Shown piece after piece: positions 1 to 8,162 of a stretch of 12,042 bases of DNA. Origin of the DNA: Jimgerdemannia flammicorona (Eukaryota > Mucoromycota > Endogonomycetes > Endogonales > Endogonaceae). The DNA lies in assembly GCA_003990745.1 (NCBI GenBank), contig RBNI01005851.1, forward strand, positions 1 to 12,042, written 5' to 3'. The notes beneath the pieces are model-generated. The model made no database searches and had not been told where the DNA came from. It saw only the letters and a program-made list of their open reading frames with translations. The stretch's first letter is position 1; each line of letters opens with the position of its first letter. Made by a program: the position numbers and the translations under genes.

Positions 1-228
1 CACCCACCATCCAGTCAGCAGATCCCCCAACAGCCCCTCCCAACTTAATATCTTCTCCCGCAGCCCCAACTGCTGCCCCTCCTCAAATACAAAAAGCCAA
101 TGTCCTGCCAGTCCCACCCATACTGCCAATATCCACCCTACAGTGAGCCAACTATCACCCACCCCACCCACAAGCCGAGATCTCAAGTCCTCCCAGCGAC
201 CCCCCTCCCCTGCCAGCCTATGCCCCAC
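1..228 (-). pseudogene. ORF2 C-terminal segment fused in frame to ORF1 (copy C)
   Basis: From about 228 down to 1 the minus strand no longer encodes ORF1. It reads on in the same frame, without a stop, from the TAG at 336 to the window edge. The translated motifs RLVGGVGDSW, ILAVWVGLAGHW and DLLTGWW match the ORF2 tail after the Cys/His knuckle. In copy B the counterparts are QLVGEIGNIW, MAVYWQW and VVQGWW (about 7694-7873); in copy E they are RLVGDVGDIW, ILGVWVLMVAHW and VVQGWW. About 3.5 kb of ORF2, covering the endonuclease, RT and knuckle, is therefore absent. The tail is much more diverged from B and E than C's ORF1 is from B's, which points to a chimeric source and not a simple deletion of a B-like element. 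The junction lies around 205-228. Confidence 0.68.
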
Positions 229-1785
229 CTTGATATCCTCCTCCACAAGTTCCTCAAGCACTGCCTGATACCAGTCATCTGCTGTCATCACCATGGGCCC
301 AGGGGTGGCTGGCCTTGGGGTTCTACTCAGCTCCTACAGTATCTCTCTATCTGCCGACAGGTCAGAAGCCACATCCACCAGATCATCCTCCTCAGTGCCC
401 TTCTCTAGCCGAACTACTTCGCCTGCCTCTGGGCATTCCCAATGCACATTTACCACTCCTGCCATGTGAACATCCTCCAACTGGATCTCTGGTACTACCT
501 CAATAACCTCCTCAAAGCCCCCAGTGTTTGCCTCCTCCTTATCAGCCCACTTTCCCTTTACTGGTGCATGAGTGGAATTCTCCACACCCCCTAGTTGCAA
601 AAAGGACACCTCAGCCATCTCCACCTCTTCCATCTGACTTTTGGCCATCTCTGCTTTTTCCTCTTCCTCCCTTTTCGAGCCCTGGAGGACTGTCTGCAGG
701 CGCTCCCAGTTTGCCCTTTGCCACCTCTTCCTCCTCTCATCAGTTAGAATCCAGATCCAGTCCTTGGCAAACTCCTCCCATTTCCTCTTCCACAATTCCT
801 TTGCAGCCTCTCTCTCCTCTAGAGCAACTAGCAATTCCTCCTCCTTCTGTTCAGAACCCTTCCTTCTCTACACTTTGTACTCCTGTCCTCCGATACAAAC
901 TACTTCTGGCCAGTCCCTCCCTTGCCCCATGGCCTCCTTGCCTTCCAGCCTCACCATCACCTTGCAGTTGCCATTCCTCAGCTTGGTCCCCTTCCAGAAC
1001 ATGAACCTGAAGTCAACAATCTCACCAAATGCCCCCAGTGTCTCCGCCACCATTCCTTTGGTCTCCTGTCTCCCCAATGTCAGCAGCCCTTCAATCACCA
1101 GTCACACTGCCTGTGGGTCCCACCTCAGGCACCTCGCCATGCCAACCTTGATGCTCTTGACAACCAGCCCTTTCTCCAAGGCCTTCACCATCTCCTCCTT
1201 CTCAACGAATCCTATCTCAACCACCTCAGCTGATGAGATGAACTTCAGCGACTCTGCCTCTGCAATCTCCTCTCCTACTAGCTGCAAGACCTCCCTAGCA
1301 GACATCCCCAGCCCCAAAAAATTCGCTGATATGGCCCACGTCAACACTGACTTGTGGAAGAAGAGATGCACCACCAGTTCACCAGAACCAGCTACCATCA
1401 TTACCTTCTTCTTGTTCTCCAACACTCCAGCAGTCACCCCAGCCACCAGCCCAGCCCCAGGAATACCAGTTCCAGCCACACCACTTCCGGACCCCTGGCC
1501 CCTAGCAGGCACCTGACCAGTCACCTGACCCATCACCTGGCTGGTCACCTGACTCCTACCCCTGTCAACACTATGTCCCCCCTGCCCTATCTCTATGGGC
1601 CTAGTAGCTACCCTCCTGCCCCCCATCACTGTGTGCCAACTCTCAATACCAGCCTGCCTCCCCTGATCACCTACTCCTCTAGCCCCTACCCCTGCTCCAA
1701 CTGTCACCGCAAAACTCTTGGGGAGATCCAGGCCAGGCCTCCTTCTCTCCAAATGCTTAGAGCTTAATGAACCTTAGGTCGCCAT
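229..1785 (-). pseudogene. LINE ORF1 of copy C (RRM-like/coiled-coil), stop-riddled
   Basis: This is a decayed ORF1, presumed to be an RNA-binding chaperone of the retrotransposon RNP. The first ATG (1785) gives ATG GCG ACC TAA, a stop at codon 4. An otherwise open frame follows, from LERRRPGL at 1752 to the TGA at 1104-1102. Further stops are TAG at 870-868 (TGG in copy B terms) and TAG at 336-334 (CAG in copy B). The order is a Gly/Gln/Val-rich N-terminus with QVTG repeats, then two stretches resembling RRM folds (around EIVDFRFMF and VVCIGGQEYKV). An E/K/R-rich segment likely to be coiled coil comes next, then an acidic C-terminal part. No CCHC knuckle is visible. The frame is the same throughout. 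The TAA and the 1104 TGA are shared with copy B. Confidence 0.82.
1504..1551 (-). repeat. 12-bp tandem repeat in ORF1 (QVTG-type), copy C
   Basis: Four 12-bp units ending in CACCTG on the plus strand encode Gln-Val-x-x tetrads (QVTS, QVMG, QVTG, QVPA) in ORF1. The equivalent array in copy B is at 2775-2822. It is an in-frame coding minisatellite. Confidence 0.85.
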
Positions 1786-1952
1786 CCAATGAAAACTCCA
1801 CCGAAACAGATGAGCCTTGTTGTGTACTGTAGCTAAACTTCTGCTACACCTTGTACACCAGTATAGATGACGGGAAAACTTGAAAATGTATTGCTTGTTA
1901 TGAAAAGATGTCTGTGTGGCTTAGCTTGCTCCGAATGGTTTGAGCAAAAGAA
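1786..1952 (-). other. 5' UTR of LINE copy C
   Basis: These 167 nt lie between the 5' limit of homology and the first ATG. They align without gaps to the 167 nt at 2374-2540 in copy B. By eye there are 15 differences, all transitions. L1-type elements carry an internal promoter in this position. I see no diagnostic promoter motif, so promoter activity is inferred from family knowledge only. Confidence 0.75.
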
Positions 1953-2344
1953 GTCCTGACTTCAACTCTCCTTTTCTTATCCTTTTACTCCTTTTCTGTC
2001 ACCTCCCCAGTATCTCTCCAATATGTACTAGCAAGGTGTTTGAATCTGCCCCACCAATCAGCAATTGATAGACCACCAGCCACCCACTGCTCTACTTCCC
2101 ATCAGGTTAAGTACACAAATTGCTCTTACTCCACCAGAAGCTGAAGCAGAGCCACATTCAGATGCCAACACCCATCTCTCCCATTAACAGCCTGGAATCT
2201 TCCACTCACCTCAACTCACCAATGGTCTGACCATAGACACCACTATACCCTGACTGCATCGAAAACATTACCCTAGTGTTCAGCTACCAGCACTCAATCA
2301 ATCTATGTGCCAACCATCCCATTGTCTATAGAATGCCATCTAGT
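1953..2344 (-). pseudogene. LINE copy D, ORF2 endonuclease C-terminus and linker (left piece)
   Basis: Read on the minus strand, this continues the ORF2 that stops at 8163 on the other side of copy B. It begins SGPFTRWH, matching the same motif in copy B (from about 4909). It then carries the remains of RIDWILV as stops and substitutions, the endonuclease SDH catalytic pair (Asp-His, followed by W, stop, VEV), and the linker (NVALLQLLVE, WWGRFKHLA, YWRDTGEV). Several codons are stops. Copy C is inserted where homology ends at 1953. This piece is more decayed than B, in keeping with D being the oldest layer. Confidence 0.8.
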
Positions 2345-2360
2345 AAAGGGGCCTGACTCA
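2345..2360. repeat. Target-site duplication, left copy (LINE B)
   Basis: AAAGGGGCCTGACTCA is repeated exactly at 8147-8162, just after the poly(A). The three leading A bases are ambiguous with the tail, so the certain duplication is 13 bp. The bases just outside differ (G at 2361, T at 8163). Deleting 2361-8162 rejoins copy D's endonuclease frame as GDESGPFTRWH, confirming that this is the insertion boundary. Confidence 0.95.
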
Positions 2361-2540
2361 GAGCATATGTTGTTTCTTTTGCTCAAACCATTTGGAGCAA
2401 GCTAAGCCACACAGATATCTTTTCATGACAAGCAACATGTTTTCAAGTTTTCCCATCATCTATACTGGTGTACAAGGTATGGCAGAAGTCTAGCTACAGT
2501 ATACAACAAGACTCATCTGTTTCGGTAGAGTTTTCATCAG
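2361..2540 (+). other. 5' UTR of LINE copy B
   Basis: These 180 nt run from the target duplication to the first ATG. Positions 2374-2540 align without gaps to copy C's leader. The first 13 nt (2361-2373) are absent from C, which is either slightly 5'-truncated or lacks extra bases added at B's 5' junction. The segment is where a LINE internal promoter would sit, but no motif in it proves that. Confidence 0.75.
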
Positions 2541-4341
2541 ATGGCGAACTAAGGTTCATCAAGCTCTGAGCATTTGGAGAGAAGGAGGCCTGGTCTGGGT
2601 CTCCCTAAGAGTTTCGCAGTGACAGTTAGAGTGGGGGTAGGGGCAAGAGGAGTAGGTGGTCAGGGGAGGCAGGCTGGTATTGAGAGTTGGCACACAGTGA
2701 TGGGAGGCAGGAGGGCAGCTACTAGGTCCATGGGGGTAGGGCAGGGGGGACATAGTGTTGACAAGGGTAGGAGTCAGGTGACTGGCCAGGTGACAGGTCA
2801 GGTGACTGGTCAGGTGCCTGCTAGGGGCCAGGGGTCCAGAAGTGGTGTGGCTGGAACTGGTATTCCTGGGGCTGGGCCAGTGGCTGGGGTGACTGCTGGA
2901 GTGTCGGAGAATAAGAAGAAAGCAATGATGGCAGCTGGTTCTAGTGAACTGGTGGTGCATCCCTTCTTCTACAAGTCAGTGTTGATGTGGGCCATTTCAG
3001 CAAATTTTTTGGGGCTAGAGATGTCTGCTAAGGAGGTCTTATAGCTAGTAGGAGAGGAGATTGCAGGGGCAGAGTCACTGAAGTTCATCCCATTAGCTGA
3101 GGCGGTTGAGATAGGATTCGTCAAGGAGGAGGAGATGGTGAAGGCCTTGGAGAAAGGGCTGGTCATCAAGAGCATCAAGGTCGGCATGGTGAGGTGTCTG
3201 AGGTGGGACCCACAGGCAGTATGACTGATGATTGAAGGGCTGCCGACATTGGGGAGACAGGAGATCAAAGGAATGGTGGCAGAGGCACTGGGGGCATTTG
3301 GCAAGATGGTTGACTTCAGGTTCATGTTCTGAGAGGGGACCAAGCTGAGGAATAGCAACTGCGAGATAATAGTGAGACTGGAAGGCAAGGAGGCCACAGG
3401 GCAAGAGAGGGACTGGCCAGAAGTAGTTCATATCGGAGGGCAGGAGTGCAAAGTATGGAGAAGGAAGGGTTCTGAACAGGAGGAGGAGGAATTGCTAGTC
3501 GCCCTAGAGGAGAGAGAGGCTGCGAAGGAATTGTGGAAGAGGAAATGGGAGGAGTTTGCCAAGGACTGGATCTGGATTCTGACTGATGAGAGGAGGAAGA
3601 AGTGGTGAAGGGCAAACTGAGAGTGCCTGCAGACAGTCCTCCAGGGCTTGAAAAGGGAGGAAGAGGAAAAAGCAGAGATGGCCAAAAGTCAGATGGAAGA
3701 GGTGGAGACAGCTGAGGTGTCCTTTTTGCAACTAGGGGGTGTGGAGAATTCCACTCATGCACCAGTAAAGGGGAAATGGGCTGATAAGGAGAAGACAAAC
3801 ACTGGGGGCTTTGAGAAGATTGTTGAGGTGGTACCGGAGACCCAGTTGGAGGATGTTCACATGGCAGGAGTGGCAAATGTGCATTGGAAATACCCAGAGG
3901 CAGGCGAAGTAGTTCGGCTGGAGAAGGGCACTGAGAAGGATGACCTAGTGGATGTGGCTTCTGACCTGTCAACAGATAGAGAGATACTGCAGGAGCTGAG
4001 TAGGACCCTGAGGCCAGCCACTCCTGGGCCCATAGTGATGATGGCAGATGACTGGTATCAGGCAGTGCTTGAGGAACTTGTAGAGGAGAGAAGAGTTTCT
4101 CAATGTGGCATTGTAGGGGCCAAAGTTGGTGACAGCAATGGTGGCAGTACTTCTGGAAGATGAAGGATATGAGGTTGATGAGGACCATATGGCTGACATC
4201 AGGAAGGTAGCATCAGAGCGAGTGGAGGTCTTCTGCAGTAGTGTGAATGAAGCTTGTATCTGGAGGGCTATCAGTGAGGAACAGAAGACTATTATTTGTA
4301 GTAGGGCTGAAAAGGTGGTGGCGAATCTGGTGGAAATCTAA
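2541..4341 (+). pseudogene. LINE ORF1 of copy B (RRM-like/coiled-coil protein)
   Basis: A decayed RNA-binding ORF1 of about 600 codons. The ATG at 2541 meets TAA at 2550, after which the frame opens from LERRRPGLGL (2574). Other stops are TAG 3042 (CAG in copy C), TGA 3222 (shared with C), TGA 3330 (TGG in C), TGA 3606 and TGA 3618. The N-terminus is G/Q/V-rich with QVTG repeats. The middle has two RRM-like stretches (FVKEEEMVKALEKGLVIKSI and MVDFRFMF to HIGGQECKVW). An E/K/R coil follows, then an acidic C-terminal domain (MVTAMVAVLLEDEGYEV to AEKVVANLVEI). Near 4090 a deletion of about 44 bp relative to copy D shifts the frame, so the last ~72 codons (4126-4341) are in another frame. No zinc knuckle is seen. 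RRM assignment is by pattern only. Confidence 0.82.
2775..2822 (+). repeat. 12-bp tandem repeat in ORF1 (QVTG-type), copy B
   Basis: Four consecutive 12-bp units (CAGGTGACTGGC and variants) encode Gln-Val-Thr-Gly tetrads, the last decayed to QVPA. The array and its flanks match the array at 1504-1551 in copy C, so the repeat pre-dates both insertions. Confidence 0.88.
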
Positions 4342-4353
4342 ACATTTATATTC

Positions 4354-7300
4354 ATGATGATGAACAGTCTATGTATATTATCACTAAATGTTAATGGTTT
4401 GCATAATGAAGTGAAGCAAAGGTATTTATTTCAATGGCTGAAGAATAGAAGGTATGATATGATATTTCTGCAGGATATTCGGGCCTATGGAGAGCAAGAT
4501 TATGAGGAGTGGAGTAGGGAATGATATGGTAGTACAGGGTGGAATGAGCAGGTAGGCATCTTGATTGGCTTGGGAAGAGGAGAGCTAAAGGAGGTCGAGG
4601 TATATGGTAATCGATTGGTCTGGGGGAGATTGAAAGGAGGAGCTGACGATGGGCTGGTAGTTGGCTCAGTATATCTGCCAGCAGTTGGCAGAGAATGAAA
4701 CCAATGGGTGGAAGGTTGGCTGGATTGGGAAGGCAGAGGTGAGATTGGGCTGGAAATTTTGGGAGGGGACTTCAACATGGTATGTGACAAGACACTAGAT
4801 AGGTCTAATGGTGAAGTCAGTGTGGTGGTTTCTACAGGGCTCTCATGATGGCTTCAAGTTGAGAAGGAAATGGGATTGGTTGATGGAGTACAACAATGTC
4901 AAGGTGAGAAGTCAGGGCCATTTACTAGGTGGCATCCAGTTGGTGAGGATTTGGTTGGCATGAGAATTGACTGGATTCTGGTGACAGAATGCTGGGGTAA
5001 TGTTTTGGATTCGACAGAGGTACGGTGGTATCCCTGGTTGGATCACTGGGGTGTGGAGGTGTGTGGGAGATTCCAGGTGGCCAGTGATAGTGGAGGCAGA
5101 TGGCGACTTAATGTAGCACTACTCAAGAGACAGGTGGAGCAGGACCAGTTTGTTAAAATCACAAGACAGGAAGTGGCACAGTGGAAGAACAGTGGCCAGT
5201 CAATAGCACAGTGGTGGGGGAAATTTAAACATCTGGCAGGTGCATATTGGCATGATGTAGGAGAGGTAGCAGGAAGGGAGCAGAAGGATAGAGAGAGGAG
5301 AGTGGAGCAGGGACTGCACTGGCAGCTGAGACTTTTAGAGGGAGAGAACTCCTCAGGGGAACGACACTCTCTGTTGATCAAGGAGGTGGTAGAGTTGCAG
5401 TCGGATTTGAAGGCTGCAGAAGATAGAGTGGTGGATGGGTTGCTGGCAAGATTGTGAACAAAGCAGTTGGAAGAAGGAGAGCAACCCACCAAATACTTGT
5501 CTGGAATCTTGAAGGCTAGGAGGGTGCAGCACAGCTGGGCTTTGGTGTTGTAAGAGGATAGAACTGAGGTGACTGATATCACAGATATGCTTGGGGAGAT
5601 TTCTGGTTGATGGTGCTCCCTATGGCAGGATGACAGAGGGCTGGTGGAGGGAGAGGCAGCACTGGAGGACAATAACAATTTGGTTGGCAGCTGGCCAGTG
5701 GTGGCAGAGCCAGCAATTGGTGGGGCAGTAATGGGTAGGGTGACCCTTGAAGAAGTGTTGGAGGTTCTGAGGAAAGTGCAGGCTGGTTCATTGCCAGGAG
5801 AGGATGGACTGCCTTGGGAGTTCTGGAAGGAGTTTCAAACTGAGTTTGGGGCATGGCTTGTGGAAATGGCGAACTTTATACTGGGGGAAGGCTGCTGGAT
5901 TGACAATGGCTCCTTAGGGCTGGTCTCTCTGCTCTATAAGGAGAAAGGAGACAGTTGTGTGTGGCAGAACTGGAGACCCATCATGTTACTGAATGTGGAT
6001 AGGAAGTTGGTCTCCAAGATTCTGGCAGAGAGAATGCAACAATGGATTGGCCGATTGGTGAGTGAGGAACAGTAAGGGTTTGTGAAGGAGAGACAGATTA
6101 GAGACAGCACAGCCTGGGTGCAAAATGTGTTAGAAGGTTGTTGAAGCTGGTGAGTGGATGGAAGGATGGTGTTCTTGGACCAGGAAAAGGCTTATGATAG
6201 GGTGTGGTGGAACTACTTGGAGGTGGTTCTACAGAATGCTGGGTTTGGCATGGGGGAGGCTTGAAAGCTGATGGGTCTGGTTTGAGGTTGCTGGGCTACA
6301 GTATTGATGAATGGGTGGAGTGGCCCGGAGTTTCTCTTAGGGCGAGGTGTGCCACAGGGGGATCCTCTCTCACTCCTGCTTTACATTTTATCTTTAGAGC
6401 CCTTGTTGGCATGGCTGAAGGGAATGCTTACCAGGTTGAAGATAGGGGATGTGGTCTGGAAGTTGGGGGCCTTTGCGGATGATATAGTGGTAGGGTTAGA
6501 TAGTGTGGAAGATGTGGTGAGCTTGCAGGAAGGGGTAGGACAGTATGAGATGCTGGCAGGAGCAAAGCTGAACTGGGGCAAGTGTGAGACTATGGAGCTT
6601 GGAGCTGGATTGGGGGAGCATGGACATTTTGGACAATTGGTTGGTCCTGGGGAAGCAGTTTGATATCTAGGTATCTGGTTCTCGGTATATGGGATGGTGC
6701 TACTGAAAGAGTGGTGGTATAGATTGATTCAGAAGTGGGAGAATGCCTTGGTGGACTAATCTGGGAGGGGCTTCTCCTTGGTTGGGAGGATTGTAGTTTT
6801 GAATGTATATTGGTTATCAAAGCTGTGGTACTTGGAGTACCACCTGGACTTTCCAGGATGGGTGGTACAGAAACTGAAGAAGGTAGTCGAAGGATGGCTA
6901 TGGCAGAGAAGGAGATCACAGATTAGTTGGGAGATTATGGTGACACTGAGGGCAGATGGAGGTCTGGGGCTGGTGGACTTCAGAAGGTTGGCTGAAGGTA
7001 CTTTGGGGCTGGTGGGGTTGTTGAATAGCAGAATTAGGAGGAGAGGGTTGGAGCAAACTGGCTATGGACAACTGGGAAGTTAGGTTCTGCCCCTGGAGCA
7101 AGGTTCAGAAGGACATGCAAGGTTTGCTCCAGGTTGAAAGGGTTGGCAGGTTGCGTTATAGGGGATTCTGGTGGGGTATTGTGGAAGCTTGGCTAGCAAT
7201 GGGACTCATAGGCCCAGAACCTAGTGAAGAAGAGGAGGACCCAGAACAGCGATAGTGACAACTTGGTGTGATTTGTATTAGTAGTCACCCATTGGTGGAA

Positions 7301-7972
7301 TACTCTTTAACTGGGGTGATGGAGTGGATCTGGACAGGTCCACTTGAGAGGTGGCCAGTTGGTTGGCAGAAGGCTGGGGTTGGAGAAGAATGGGAGTGGG
7401 GTCGGATTTGAGGTTGGGGGACCTCGCTACTCAAGATTGCCCCACCTAATTTCTGGGTAGTATGGTGGTGATTTCTGTGGAGAAATGTCATGCTGGGGTA
7501 CAGGATGGGGTAGATGGTGGAAGAAGGTGTAAAGGAATGTGAGTGGTGTTGTGAGCTGGATAGGGGAGTAGTGCAGACTCCAGAGCATGTTCTGGCAGCC
7601 TGTCCAGGGGTTGAAGGATTTTGGCAGACATTAGAAGATTATTGGGGGAAAGAGAGTGAGCAGGCAGGGGGCCCCACTTGTTGGGTGATCAAGCGTCAAC
7701 TGGTGGGAGAAATTGGGAATATCTGGGGAGGCCTGGGTCAGATTATCAGCATCTGAGTACTGATGGCAGTGTACTGGCAATGGGTGTTCGAGAGGGATCC
7801 CTGGATGGGAATTGGAGAATTGATAGAGCAGTGGAAGGGATTACTCTTGGAAGTGGTGCAAGGGTGGTGGTATCAGGGGAAGAGGCACCAGTTGGGGGCC
7901 ATGAAGAAGCTGTTAGACATTGTCCAGAGGAGTCAGGAGTACCTTGTACTTGGTGAGAAGGGGGTGAGATAG
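4354..7972 (+). pseudogene. LINE ORF2 of copy B: endonuclease, reverse transcriptase, zf-RVT-like tail
   Basis: A polyprotein frame of about 1,206 codons that would nick target DNA and reverse-transcribe the element RNA. The APE-type endonuclease shows LSLNVNGL (~4378), FLQDIRAYG (~4465), GGDFNMV (~4762), RIDWILV (~4963) and LDHWGVEV (~5038). The RT shows GEDGLPWEFW (~5800), NWRPIMLLNVD (~5968), FLDQEKAYDRVW (~6172), GRGVPQGDPLS (6340-6372) and the catalytic FADD (6472-6483). The tail has CEWCCEL, then TPEHVLAAC (~7540-7605), like the zf-RVT knuckle. Frame 1 runs from 4354 to about 7050, then a single 1-nt shift moves to frame 2 until TAG at 7970. Stops include 4522, 4696, 4846, 5455, 5551, 5608, 6073, 6142, 6151, 6262, 6283, 6661 and 6757. 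Many match TGG, CGA or CAG codons in sister copies. Confidence 0.92.
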
Positions 7973-8113
7973 AAAGAAGGTGTGGGCTGAATGGCTCTTC
8001 CTTGTATTATTATAAATAGTAGTAGATTGGGTTCATTGTTATTCTAAGGTAATTATAGAGATATATGGATAGTGTTATTCTTTAGACTAGTGGAATAAAG
8101 GAGTCCAAGCAAC

Positions 8114-8116
<3 letters not shown>
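7973..8116 (+). other. 3' UTR of copy B with conserved terminal block
   Basis: The first ~110 nt are AT-rich and poorly alignable with copy E's 3' UTR. The last 34 nt (8083-8116) are identical to the reverse complement of 9428-9461 in E, which makes them the best candidate for the cis-signal recognised by the RT. Confidence 0.8.
8094..8099 (+). promoter_or_regulatory. Polyadenylation signal AATAAA, copy B
   Basis: A canonical AATAAA lies 17 nt before the A run and is conserved in copy E at 9445-9450 (reverse strand). Position and conservation fit a poly(A) signal. Confidence 0.75.

Positions 8117-8149
<33 letters not shown>
8117..8149 (+). repeat. Poly(A) tail of copy B
   Basis: An uninterrupted run of 33 A, whose last three may belong to the target duplication. 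The absence of substitutions suggests a fairly recent insertion relative to copy D, although slippage can also keep such runs pure. Confidence 0.93.
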
Positions 8150-8152
<3 letters not shown>

Positions 8153-8162
8153 GCCTGACTCA
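8147..8162. repeat. Target-site duplication, right copy (LINE B)
   Basis: An exact 16-bp match to 2345-2360, placed directly after the poly(A) as expected for target-primed reverse transcription. Confidence 0.95.

Larger units (their letters stand above)
1..1952 (-). mobile_element. LINE copy C, 5' portion, runs off left edge
   Basis: This is a minus-strand copy of the same LINE family as the full-length element at 2361-8149. Its 5' UTR (1952 to 1786) and ORF1 (1785 to about 229) align with 2374-4085 on the opposite strand at roughly nine identities in ten by eye. The ATG-to-stop distances are the same in both copies, so there is no net indel across ORF1. Homology begins at 1952, 13 nt short of the other copy's 5' end. 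The sequence just right of 1952 belongs to the older copy D, so C inserted into D. Its 3' end, poly(T) and left target duplication lie outside the window. Below about 228 the sequence switches from ORF1 to an ORF2 C-terminal segment. Confidence 0.88.
229..4085. repeat. Large inverted repeat formed by copies C and B (head to head)
   Basis: Arm 1 is 229-1952 and arm 2 is 2374 to about 4085, opposite in orientation and about 91% alike by eye. The spacer (1953-2373) holds a fragment of the older copy D, the left target duplication and 13 nt of B's 5' end. The arrangement is divergent, with both 5' ends facing the spacer. A transcript across it could fold into a hairpin with arms of about 1.7 kb. 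Confidence 0.85.
2361..8149 (+). mobile_element. Full-length two-ORF LINE, copy B
   Basis: This is a non-LTR retrotransposon of about 5.8 kb. It has a 5' UTR (2361-2540), ORF1 (2541-4341), a 12-nt gap, ORF2 (4354-7972), a short 3' UTR (7973-8116) and 33 A residues (8117-8149). The 16-bp target duplication and A tail show insertion by target-primed reverse transcription. The implied first-strand nick is CCTTT/ACTA on the bottom strand, close to the TTTT/A preference of L1-type endonucleases. Both ORFs carry stops and each has one frame change, so the copy is dead. Frames and length are otherwise intact and the tail is pure A. It inserted into the endonuclease region of copy D. Confidence 0.95.

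Noticed and set aside
100..1767. Plus-strand Pro/Ser-rich open frames (up to 291 codons)
   Set aside because: They are antisense to copy C's ORF1. The real coding signal (conservation with copy B, RRM-like and coil segments) is on the minus strand. Long open antisense frames follow from the C/T-rich strand.
2775..2822. CRISPR-like or regulatory repeat array
   Set aside because: The units are contiguous 12-mers without spacers, in frame inside ORF1, and code for QVTG.
2732..2900. G-quadruplex motifs in the G-rich sense strand
   Set aside because: Several G runs occur, but I found no four runs of three or more G with short loops; probably a side effect of the overall skew.
3322..4188. 288-codon minus-strand frame opposite copy B's ORF1
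   Set aside because: It is the mirror image of the same antisense effect in copy B, with low-complexity Ser/Pro/Leu content and no recognisable domain.
2541..7972. Alternative genetic code (TGA as Trp or Arg, TAG as Gln) to explain the in-frame stops
   Set aside because: Stops replace several different amino acids and are mostly private to one copy, with sense codons in sisters. Deamination explains them better.
8117..8149. A33 as a cloning or assembly artefact
   Set aside because: It sits exactly between the LINE 3' end and a perfect target-site duplication, as an inserted poly(A) tail should.
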